Shown piece after piece: positions 8,457 to 17,388 of a DNA stretch of 64,000 bases. The notes under the pieces were generated by a model. It was given only the letters and a program-made list of their open reading frames with translations, had not been told where the DNA came from and did no database searches. The position numbers were made by a program, and so were the translations under genes. The first letter of the stretch is position 1, and every line of letters starts with the position of its first letter. The DNA comes from Mucilaginibacter mallensis (GTDB lineage Bacteria; Bacteroidota; Bacteroidia; Sphingobacteriales; Sphingobacteriaceae), in the NCBI RefSeq assembly GCF_900105165.1, contig NZ_LT629740.1, forward strand, positions 2,666,001-2,730,000, read 5' to 3'.

Positions 8457-11400
8457 ATGAGCAATTCCAATAGTAGTGACGGCGTAAGTCAGCAATCAGT
8501 GCCACAAATTACCACTTTCCAATTCAGCAATGATGCGGTGGGACAGATAAAAGATAGCGTAAACCTTTTTACAGGCACAGCCAATATACCAATCAACATC
8601 GCCTCGTTGCCGGGGCGTAAAGATTTGGATATCAACATCGGCATTATGTACAACAGCAATGTGCAAAGCGATGTAAAAAACTGGAATTTAAGCAATCCTA
8701 CTGGTATTATTGGCCTGGGGTGGGAAATGACTTACGACAAAATAGTAGTTAATAAAAATGGCAGCGGCACCCCTACCTCTAATGATTATTACTTATTGAG
8801 CAATGGCTCTGGCAATCAGTTAGTACAGGATGGCTTCACCCCTGCCACCCCGGCAAACATCCTTTTGTTTCAACTTCGCAATTATGAGTTTTGGGATGTT
8901 AAATACGATCAGTATACCGAGAAATGGACAGTTATTAAGGAAGACGGGACAGTATTTATTTATGGCGATAAAAACAGCGGACGAAATACGTTACAATATG
9001 GTGTTGGATGGGGTAACTGGCTGGGTGATTCGTCGACAGTAATTGGTCAGGAACAATACGTTGTTGCCTGGAACCTTTCTGAAATGCAGAATGTATGGGG
9101 CGAAAAAATCACCTACAGCTATAATAATGTACAGGTTAAAGTCGGTGATAACACCGGAATGGAATACACACAGGCTTCATACCTTAAACAGATCATAGAT
9201 AGTTTTAACAGGACAATTACTTATAACTACGGCGAAAAATACGGGGCTAAGAATCCGGGTACACAAAACATTGTTGAATACCAGGCGGCACATACACAAA
9301 AGCCAGCACCGAATTCCTACCAGGAACAATATGAAACAAGGTACCTCGACCACATAGATGTACAAAACCCTATCGGTGACCTGCAATTCACTATCTTGTT
9401 TGAGTATGATTTTATAAATCTTGGGGTAAGCAGCCAAACAACCGTATATCCGCTCATGTGGAAACGCGTACTTACCAGTTTTTGGCAGGTACAGCCTGAT
9501 GGAAGATCGCTGCCGGGCATGGAGTTTGAATATTATGATAAAAATGCAGATATAAATTCTGGCGCACTAAAAACAATTATCTATCCGCAAGGTGCAAGGG
9601 CAACATATAACTACAAACAGCAAGCGCTGAACACCTCGCGTAACCTAAAACTGAATAGCCCTTTAACAGGCGCTACACCACGGGTATGGTTCGGGTCGGA
9701 TTATACCGTCATAACATGGTATAATGCAACAACCAAAACACTCAGGGGTACGGTATATTCATGGTGTGGCAACTGGATAACCTTTGATCTGAACAGCGAT
9801 CAGCCAGCCGGTCATTATTTTGATAATGTAGATTTCGACATTGATACCTTAGGCGTAATTACCCGCCAGGATTTTATAGCGCTTTACTTTACAGAAAAGA
9901 CAAAAAAACAAGTACAATTGTTTCTTTACAGGCGTAATCCAACAAATTTCGGTGTCTTTAATCTGTCGGACGGGCCACGATACCTGCCTGTAAAAACCGC
10001 TACACCGAATGTAAGTGTTCAGGCAGGTAAGGACTTTGTTATCGCCTTTAGCAAGGATTTTACCACTAATGCAGTAACAGCATATCAATGGAACTGGAAA
10101 CAAAAACGCTGGGATACCTCACCATCAAACAATCCGGGTACGGGCTTTATACCGGTACTGCTCCCCTCGCCAGGTGATGTAGCCAAAGCAAGTAATATAG
10201 TTATCTCAGCAAATGATAATTATTATATAGCGGCTCTGTATAATCAAACCAGCATGCTATTACAATTCCAGTTGTTTTACCACGATGGTAATAATACATG
10301 GAATAACAGTGTGTTATATAATACATCTAATGTAAAAATTTATCAGGATCCGAATAATACATCTGAGTTTCCATTCAGCTTATCATTAAGCAATCCCTTT
10401 GCCGTGGCTACTTATGTAACGGCCATAACAGCTACAGAGGCCGACTATACTCTTCGCATATTGCAATGGGATAAAAGCTTTAATCTGCTTAACCCTGGCA
10501 CCCCACTGGTTAATAATTATAAATCTCCGGTTAGTAGTGGTCAATCACAATTCAGTGTATTCAATACCATTCTTTCAGATTCTTTAATTACCAATAATCC
10601 TTATCTGAACCGCTATACCGGAGGGCCCGGCAACAGTAATAATCCGCAGAACTGGAAACAAGCATCATTCGTAACCAAACCAACGGATAAGCCCAGCTTT
10701 GTTACCGGGCAGGATATTTCCATCATGTCATTATCACAAGGTACTGCTGCTGTAAACCAATACTATCAGTTCAACCCCGATACCGGGATGTGGGGGATTG
10801 TGCAGAATCTTGGCTCAGCCGGCACCAATCCAACTATCGGCGGCAATTATATAACCGCGGGTAAAGACATCTTTTACCAAAACACCAACGGGCAGTGGAT
10901 AAAGCAACAACAGCAGTTAAATAGCCTGCAAGCACCGGAAACAGTACAAAATCGTGGCGCTTCCTATATTGCTTATCAGGATAATACTACCGCTAACGCT
11001 CAAACCTATTTTGCCAGTCCGCTAAACGGTATTCCTGGCAACCCGCAGCCCTTGCCTGTTATAGCCGGTGGAACAGGCCAAAAAATAATGGTACAGCAGG
11101 ACGTGGTAAAAGCAGGCACACTGCTGGCCGGTTCAGATACTTTTGTTACCTACCCTTCAAACCAGGATTTCAACACAACATTATCACTGGCACTCTTCAA
11201 GGTTGTTAGCGGCAAGGCGGCTGACACATTACAGGTAACGCCCGTGGCTTATATCGAAATTGATAATGCATATAATCCAACTGATAATTATTACCAATCA
11301 TACGACTATGCCAGTTCTGTACAATCAGTAATTACCTATGACGCGCAGAGTAATCTCGCACAATTTCCCAAAGTAACTGTAGTAACAGGTTCTAAAACAC

Positions 11401-14400
11401 CTAATGCAGGTACGGCGCCAGCAGGAGTTTCTATTAATTACTTTTCAAATGGCGTATCCGTTCAAAGTGAAATACCTTACCCCAGTAATTGGATTTATAA
11501 CTTTAATCAGTTGCTTAATGGCTCGTTATTGCAAAAACTGCAATACAATAAACAAGGACAGCTGGTAACCAGTGAAACCAACTACTGGCAGGTGTTTCAG
11601 AACAATATCGTAAAGAAAAATTACTTTTTCGGGGCTTTTTACCGGCTGAGCAAGAGCGTTGTTATGCAGGATGGTGTAACTCAAACTACTGGCATAACTT
11701 ACTTTCAGGATCTCGGCCTGCAACAATTTAGTACAACATCTTATTGCGACTCCAGCGGCGAAACGAAAACTATACTCACCGAAAAGAACTATGCTATACA
11801 GGTTGATGCCTATAACATCGCCATGACAAGCAAGCACTTGTTGAATGCCGTTGCGCAAGATTCTGTATCTGTTACCGGGAAGGATGGCGTAAAAAGATAT
11901 ACATCATCAAAAGCAGTGACCTGGAAAAACTGGGCAAATGATGGCTCATGGAAATGGGCGGCCTATCAGAATTATCAATGGCTTGGCCCCGCTAATGGGA
12001 ATCCATTATTTGATTTTACTGATGGCGCTCAACGATCCGGCTGGCTTAAAAAGCAGGAAGTAATCAGTCGTGGATTGCCTTACAGTGTGATCACTGAGAT
12101 GGCTAATGTTGATGGTGTGGTATCCTCATACATTTACGATACACAGGGCCGTTTTGAAGTAGCCGAATTCCCGGCTGCCAGTAAAGCAGGCGATGAAGCA
12201 TCCTATTACAGCTTTGAGCCTTATGAAATAGCTGATGGATGGCAACTCGGCACAGGTGCATCAATTATCCCAAATACAAATGATACTACTATAGATGCAC
12301 AAATGGGCATCAGTTCCCTCAAAATCGGGACAGGCACAGGAATACAACGACAGTTTATCCCCAAAAATCAGCAGCAGGATTACGTATTCTCCAGCTATGT
12401 AAAGCTACCCAACGGATTTGACGCCAATAAAGGCAACGCAAACTGGCGGATATCCTTTATCCAAAACTCAGCACCTGTAGGTAACGATATTATATTACCG
12501 TTTGGCAATATTGTGGGTAGCTGGCAATATGTTTATTGTATTATCAGCCTGCAGGGTATTAATAGCGGAGTAAATACACCTATTACCATAAACATCAAAG
12601 CCCAAAATGACAATACAACATCGGCGGTACTAATTGATTGCCTTCGCTTCTCTCCTTTGCAAAGTCTGTTTGCAGCTATATCCATGAATATGAAAAGCAA
12701 CATGGTTGATGCAGCATTAGGTGCTAATGGCGAGATCAGGCGCAAATTCTTTGATAGCTTTCAGCAGTTAGTTGCTACAACAGGTTTTTCAGGCGAAACG
12801 ACCTCTATAGCAACAAACTATTTTTCGCGCACGGGTAACGATAACCAGTTTTCAACAAGCGATCCGAATAGTAAAATAAAAGTACTGTCGGCTGGTGGCG
12901 GCCCTGCTCTGCCATTTACAAAGGGTAATGAATGGATGCAGTATTGGGCAGCAGGCAACGGCTCTGTTTGGAATACTGATAGTGGTATGCTTAAACTCAG
13001 CTCTTTTCAAACCACAGGCACCTTAAGTTATATTGGCGCTATGACCAATAATTATGGCGTACTCACCAATGTACTGCCGTCTGAAGCCATTACACAACCT
13101 CTTGGTATAAAGGTGGGCAATATGTTCACCCTGCAATGGCAACCTGCAACCGGGCAATGGGAACTGCTTAATGCTTCGGGCGCAGTGTTACAGCAAAAAA
13201 AGGTATACCAGTTCATTATTGATACGCCTTTGGACGATACCACTACGCTGGTGTCATCTATACAGCCATATTTATTGAGGCGCGGTGTAAGTGTTAGTAA
13301 TGATGAGATGTTAAGCTTAACAAAGACTGACACGGGTATTTATGATGCACACTATCAGCAATATTTCGCGCTGCAAAACAACGGGACCGGCACGGAAGTA
13401 AGCGGTATAGGCACACAATGGTCGTTATTGGTAAATGAAAACAGCCTGTTGTTTTTTGTAGATGGTGAATTGGTTTTCAATTACATAAATGCGATCACAA
13501 TAACCGGCGCTGCTACCCTATTTGCAGGCAATAAAATTGCATTAGATTACCTGCTTACCTCATTTAATAATCAGATCACATTTACCTGCATTAATGAGGC
13601 GGGTAACGATTTACAATCACAGTTATTGGACAATACCCAACTGACGGTTATTGAAAATGTTTATGATAATCTTGGAAGAATTATAGCCAATACCAAACCG
13701 GCCTTTGTTACAGCAGATCAAGCACCCCTATTTCAATATATAACTAATTTTGCCACCTATAATTCAAGCAATGGTATTATGACGGGCCTTGTTGCGGATT
13801 ATTATCCTGCCGATGGTGGCTATCCATATTTCGGCACCCGTTATGAAACATCTCCATTGGGCCGTCAGGTAGAGCTATCAATGTCGGGTACCGATTACAA
13901 GATGGGTACCCATACAGAAACCATTGCTTATGGTACTAATGATAATTCACTCGGTTTACCTGCGGGTGAATATTTCCGGACAACCATTACCGATCAGAAT
14001 GGCAACGTGTCTTATTCCCTTGCCGATAAAAGAGGCCTGGAAGTACGCAAGTTGAGTCAGAAAAGCGTTAGCGAGCAGATCATTTCATCAGTTTATTATG
14101 ATGATGCAGGCAATGCTACCGAACTGCGATCGCCCAATTACCAGGAAAACGATCCGGATAATGCCAACTGGATCACTTATTACGGGTATAATTTTATTGG
14201 GCAGTTGATCAGCAGCACCTCCAATACCAGCGGAACGGTAAACATGATCTATGATCAAGCCAATCGCTTACGGTTCAGGCAGGATGCAGAGGCAGTAGCA
14301 CAGGACAATTATCAATATTTTAAATATGATATACCGGGCCGGATAATAGAATCAGGCTATTTAACCGGTGTTTGGAACAGTGAACAGTTACAGCAGCAAG

Positions 14401-16739
14401 CGAATAGCAATCCCGCATACCCTGATACACCAGTTACCTGGCGAACACAAACATTTTATGATAACAATGGCACCTCGCAGCCATTCCAGATTGGCCGGGT
14501 AATTAAAACGCTCAATAATCAATCAGACAATGGCTCTCCTGATGTGGAGGAAAATTTTGTGTATGATGTTTATGGTAATGTAACCATTCGCAGTCAGCAG
14601 GTATTTGCCTTTGATAGTAATAAATACATCACTGGATTTACCTACAATAATCTTGGCGGCATCACACAAATTGATTACCCGACACAAAATATCGGTTCAC
14701 CGCTAAGCATATTTTATCAGTACAACAGCATTGGGCAGCTTACTGGTGTTGGCAAGCAGACTAACCAACCTGATGGACTTGCGGCATATATTTACAATGC
14801 AGCAGGCAAACCGGTACAGGAAATACTTAATCAATATGGCAATGCTCCTATTAAAAGAGCCTACAGCTATAATTCGCCTGTATGGTTAAAGGAGTTGCAG
14901 GATAACAATAGCCAAAACAATGAAATATTTGATGAGACATTAAAAACATCCGCTACCAACGGCCCGTCATATTACAACGGGCAATCCGCAGAGATTGCGT
15001 ACCGTTATCCGCAGGGTATTTCATCCGGCTCGGTGTATACCAACTATTACAACGGTATTAATGCATTAGAGCAGGTGAATGAAACGAGTGCCTTCGCGCC
15101 AGCTATAAACAGGCAGTATGGCTTTGATAATAACGGGAACTTTAATAATGTAAGTATTGGTTCCGGCAGTTATCAATACAATGGGCAATCCGGTAAAGGC
15201 AATCAGTTGCAAAGCGTTACTGATAAGGGTAATAACCAGTCGCTGTTTAGTTTTATATATAATCAAAATGGGGCTATCAGCAGCTACATAGCCTCAGGAG
15301 GCGATGGTTTGCCGGCACAAAATCTTGGTTTTATCTATGATCCGGGTAACCGTATGACCACACTGGTTGAAGATAACCTCAACTCAAAATCCTATAAATT
15401 TTATTACAGCAGTTCAAACGACAGGGTGCTAAAACAGGTGCTCACAGGTACAACTGTTAATGCATCAACCATGTATATAAGCAGTTTGGCTGGTAATACA
15501 CTTGTTCAGTTGGATGCGCAAGGCAGTGCCAAACAATTAACCTGCATCGTATATGGGCCTATCGGGATTATTGGATTTATTAAAGATGACAAACAATATA
15601 ATACCCTCAAGGATCACCTTGGTTCGATAAGGGTTATACTTGATGATACTGCTGCCGTAGCCGCAGCTTACGATTACGATCTATATGGAAATCTAAATAT
15701 ATTACAGCAACGGGAAACTAATTTCTTTTCCTATCTGTATAGTAGCCAGGAGTTTGACTTTGAATTAGGTATTTATAACTATAAGGCGCGCTTTTACTTT
15801 AGCAGGGTTGGCCGCTTTGGTGTGGTTGATAATTATAACCAGTTCTATAGTCCGTATATATTTGCGGGTAACAGTCCGTTAATTTATGTCGACCCATCGG
15901 GCAACTTCTCTATTGGTAATTTCTTCTCAGCCATAGGCGGGGCAATTATTGGCGCGTTTGAAATATTAATAGGAGTTGCTGTAGATGCTATTGCGGGCAT
16001 ACTCGAGGTTGTTACCGGGGGATTATCAACACCGGCAAGTATCGGGTTGGCGAGCCTGGGCGGTGCCTTTTTAGGCTCGGGTATCAGCGCAGTATCCTAC
16101 TCTGCTGTGGGTTTAATTACTAATGATTTCAGCTGGAAAGATTATGGTGTAAATACAGCCATTGGCTTTGTTGCCGGTGCTATTACTGCGGGTTTCGGCG
16201 CTGCCGGATCAATAGCTGCGGAGGCTGCCACAGGTGTTAAAGCCGCTGAAGAAGCAGGGCAAGCAGTAAGTAGTTTGGCTAAAGCTGCAAATTCAGGTAT
16301 CAAAGCCGGCTTTGCTATCGCGGGTGGCGAAGCAGCGGCGGCTACATCAACATTAATTGATAATTCCGCTAATGGGCGCAGCCTTACCACCGGATTGGGC
16401 GATTCGCTGCTTACCGGTGTACTCAGTTCATCATTATCTTATGCGTTGCCAAGCCTTGATTATAAGGCAGGATGGGGTAATCTCTTTGCACGAATGGTAA
16501 CCAACATCGCAAAATCCGAAGCAATTGGCCTTACCGTACAATTAGGCACAAATGCGGTGCAGGGCGATAATCTGAGTAAAGGCTTATTAAATACCGTTGT
16601 TGGCGGACTTGTAGATGGCAGTATTGGCAATTTAGGAACAAGGGAATATGCCAGTGAACGCACTAAAAGTGAGCTCAATTTTATGGGTTTGAAAAATTCA
16701 CCAAATGCTGCACCTGCTGATGGGATCATCAGACTTTAA
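8457..16739 (+). CDS. Giant RHS/YD-repeat protein with an unrecognised C-terminal region
   Basis: 2760 residues. The N-terminus (FSNDAVGQIKDSVNLFTGTANIPI, with a YNSNV segment) is the SpvB/RHS-type opening and has no signal peptide. Residues ~400-1100 are beta-rich and propeller-like. About 1251-1400 resembles a jelly-roll carbohydrate-binding module (SYYSFEPYE...GWQLGTGAS...IDCLRFSP). YD repeats run from ~1730, and the RHS-associated core follows (DHLGSIR at 2386, LYGN, YNYKARFYFSRVGRFG, SPYIFAGNSPLIYVDPSG ending ~2482). The last ~280 residues are Gly/Ala-rich and hydrophobic and match no toxin fold I know. RHS shells usually encapsulate a C-terminal effector, yet the next gene is an oxygenase and not an obvious immunity protein. 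It begins 6 bp after the cyclase-like gene. Confidence 0.85.
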   Translation: MSNSNSSDGVSQQSVPQITTFQFSNDAVGQIKDSVNLFTGTANIPINIASLPGRKDLDINIGIMYNSNVQSDVKNWNLSNPTGIIGLGWEMTYDKIVVNKNGSGTPTSNDYYLLSNGSGNQLVQDGFTPATPANILLFQLRNYEFWDVKYDQYTEKWTVIKEDGTVFIYGDKNSGRNTLQYGVGWGNWLGDSSTVIGQEQYVVAWNLSEMQNVWGEKITYSYNNVQVKVGDNTGMEYTQASYLKQIIDSFNRTITYNYGEKYGAKNPGTQNIVEYQAAHTQKPAPNSYQEQYETRYLDHIDVQNPIGDLQFTILFEYDFINLGVSSQTTVYPLMWKRVLTSFWQVQPDGRSLPGMEFEYYDKNADINSGALKTIIYPQGARATYNYKQQALNTSRNLKLNSPLTGATPRVWFGSDYTVITWYNATTKTLRGTVYSWCGNWITFDLNSDQPAGHYFDNVDFDIDTLGVITRQDFIALYFTEKTKKQVQLFLYRRNPTNFGVFNLSDGPRYLPVKTATPNVSVQAGKDFVIAFSKDFTTNAVTAYQWNWKQKRWDTSPSNNPGTGFIPVLLPSPGDVAKASNIVISANDNYYIAALYNQTSMLLQFQLFYHDGNNTWNNSVLYNTSNVKIYQDPNNTSEFPFSLSLSNPFAVATYVTAITATEADYTLRILQWDKSFNLLNPGTPLVNNYKSPVSSGQSQFSVFNTILSDSLITNNPYLNRYTGGPGNSNNPQNWKQASFVTKPTDKPSFVTGQDISIMSLSQGTAAVNQYYQFNPDTGMWGIVQNLGSAGTNPTIGGNYITAGKDIFYQNTNGQWIKQQQQLNSLQAPETVQNRGASYIAYQDNTTANAQTYFASPLNGIPGNPQPLPVIAGGTGQKIMVQQDVVKAGTLLAGSDTFVTYPSNQDFNTTLSLALFKVVSGKAADTLQVTPVAYIEIDNAYNPTDNYYQSYDYASSVQSVITYDAQSNLAQFPKVTVVTGSKTPNAGTAPAGVSINYFSNGVSVQSEIPYPSNWIYNFNQLLNGSLLQKLQYNKQGQLVTSETNYWQVFQNNIVKKNYFFGAFYRLSKSVVMQDGVTQTTGITYFQDLGLQQFSTTSYCDSSGETKTILTEKNYAIQVDAYNIAMTSKHLLNAVAQDSVSVTGKDGVKRYTSSKAVTWKNWANDGSWKWAAYQNYQWLGPANGNPLFDFTDGAQRSGWLKKQEVISRGLPYSVITEMANVDGVVSSYIYDTQGRFEVAEFPAASKAGDEASYYSFEPYEIADGWQLGTGASIIPNTNDTTIDAQMGISSLKIGTGTGIQRQFIPKNQQQDYVFSSYVKLPNGFDANKGNANWRISFIQNSAPVGNDIILPFGNIVGSWQYVYCIISLQGINSGVNTPITINIKAQNDNTTSAVLIDCLRFSPLQSLFAAISMNMKSNMVDAALGANGEIRRKFFDSFQQLVATTGFSGETTSIATNYFSRTGNDNQFSTSDPNSKIKVLSAGGGPALPFTKGNEWMQYWAAGNGSVWNTDSGMLKLSSFQTTGTLSYIGAMTNNYGVLTNVLPSEAITQPLGIKVGNMFTLQWQPATGQWELLNASGAVLQQKKVYQFIIDTPLDDTTTLVSSIQPYLLRRGVSVSNDEMLSLTKTDTGIYDAHYQQYFALQNNGTGTEVSGIGTQWSLLVNENSLLFFVDGELVFNYINAITITGAATLFAGNKIALDYLLTSFNNQITFTCINEAGNDLQSQLLDNTQLTVIENVYDNLGRIIANTKPAFVTADQAPLFQYITNFATYNSSNGIMTGLVADYYPADGGYPYFGTRYETSPLGRQVELSMSGTDYKMGTHTETIAYGTNDNSLGLPAGEYFRTTITDQNGNVSYSLADKRGLEVRKLSQKSVSEQIISSVYYDDAGNATELRSPNYQENDPDNANWITYYGYNFIGQLISSTSNTSGTVNMIYDQANRLRFRQDAEAVAQDNYQYFKYDIPGRIIESGYLTGVWNSEQLQQQANSNPAYPDTPVTWRTQTFYDNNGTSQPFQIGRVIKTLNNQSDNGSPDVEENFVYDVYGNVTIRSQQVFAFDSNKYITGFTYNNLGGITQIDYPTQNIGSPLSIFYQYNSIGQLTGVGKQTNQPDGLAAYIYNAAGKPVQEILNQYGNAPIKRAYSYNSPVWLKELQDNNSQNNEIFDETLKTSATNGPSYYNGQSAEIAYRYPQGISSGSVYTNYYNGINALEQVNETSAFAPAINRQYGFDNNGNFNNVSIGSGSYQYNGQSGKGNQLQSVTDKGNNQSLFSFIYNQNGAISSYIASGGDGLPAQNLGFIYDPGNRMTTLVEDNLNSKSYKFYYSSSNDRVLKQVLTGTTVNASTMYISSLAGNTLVQLDAQGSAKQLTCIVYGPIGIIGFIKDDKQYNTLKDHLGSIRVILDDTAAVAAAYDYDLYGNLNILQQRETNFFSYLYSSQEFDFELGIYNYKARFYFSRVGRFGVVDNYNQFYSPYIFAGNSPLIYVDPSGNFSIGNFFSAIGGAIIGAFEILIGVAVDAIAGILEVVTGGLSTPASIGLASLGGAFLGSGISAVSYSAVGLITNDFSWKDYGVNTAIGFVAGAITAGFGAAGSIAAEAATGVKAAEEAGQAVSSLAKAANSGIKAGFAIAGGEAAAATSTLIDNSANGRSLTTGLGDSLLTGVLSSSLSYALPSLDYKAGWGNLFARMVTNIAKSEAIGLTVQLGTNAVQGDNLSKGLLNTVVGGLVDGSIGNLGTREYASERTKSELNFMGLKNSPNAAPADGIIRL

Positions 16740-16750
16740 AAACAAATAGT

Positions 16751-17338
16751 ATGAGTTTTATTATTGAAGATTTCAGGCAAAGTTCTATTGATAACTGGTA
16801 CTGGTTCCAAGAGGCGCTAAGTCCCGAAGAAATAGAACTATTGGAGAAATTACAGGCAGATATCCCCTTCAAACAAGCAGTAATAAATGCGAACCCACAC
16901 GATTTGGAAGAATATCGGAAGAGCGAGATCAAATGGCTGCCACAGCATATGGATGAATGCAGATGGTTGTATGAAAAATTTGTAAAAATGGTTACCGAAG
17001 CCAATAACTCGCTTTGGCATTTTGAACTTACAGGCATTTTTGATGACCTGCAATACACTGTTTATCATGAAGGCGGCGGCCATTATGACTGGCATATGGA
17101 TATCGGCAGTGGTATTTTTTCAAGGCGCAAGGTCAGTATAACGCTTCAACTCTCCGACCCTGATGAGTATGAAGGCGGTGATTTTGAGTTTTTGTTGGGT
17201 AAGGATATCATAAAACTTCCACGGAAAAAAGGATGCGCCATTGTATTTCCGTCGTTCTTTTTACATCGTGTATCACCCGTTACAAAAGGTGTTCGCAAAT
17301 CATTGGTGTTGTGGATATCGGGGCAGCCTTACCGCTAA
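16751..17338 (+). CDS. 2-oxoglutarate/Fe(II) dioxygenase, PKHD/prolyl-hydroxylase type
   Basis: 195 residues. The double-stranded beta-helix core is clear: YTVYHEGGGHYDWHMDIG with H115-x-D117, VSITLQLSDPDEYEGGDFEFL, and HRVSPVTKGVRKSLVLWISG with distal H172 and the 2OG-binding basic residue near R182-K183. The family hydroxylates proteins (prolyl or lysyl) or small molecules. It lies 11 bp downstream of the RHS gene, where an immunity gene would normally be expected. Protein hydroxylation of a neighbour is therefore a possibility. Confidence 0.85.
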   Translation: MSFIIEDFRQSSIDNWYWFQEALSPEEIELLEKLQADIPFKQAVINANPHDLEEYRKSEIKWLPQHMDECRWLYEKFVKMVTEANNSLWHFELTGIFDDLQYTVYHEGGGHYDWHMDIGSGIFSRRKVSITLQLSDPDEYEGGDFEFLLGKDIIKLPRKKGCAIVFPSFFLHRVSPVTKGVRKSLVLWISGQPYR

Positions 17339-17388
17339 CCGGGCATCAACTTAAACAATTATAATTTTTAACCTAAACAGATATTATT

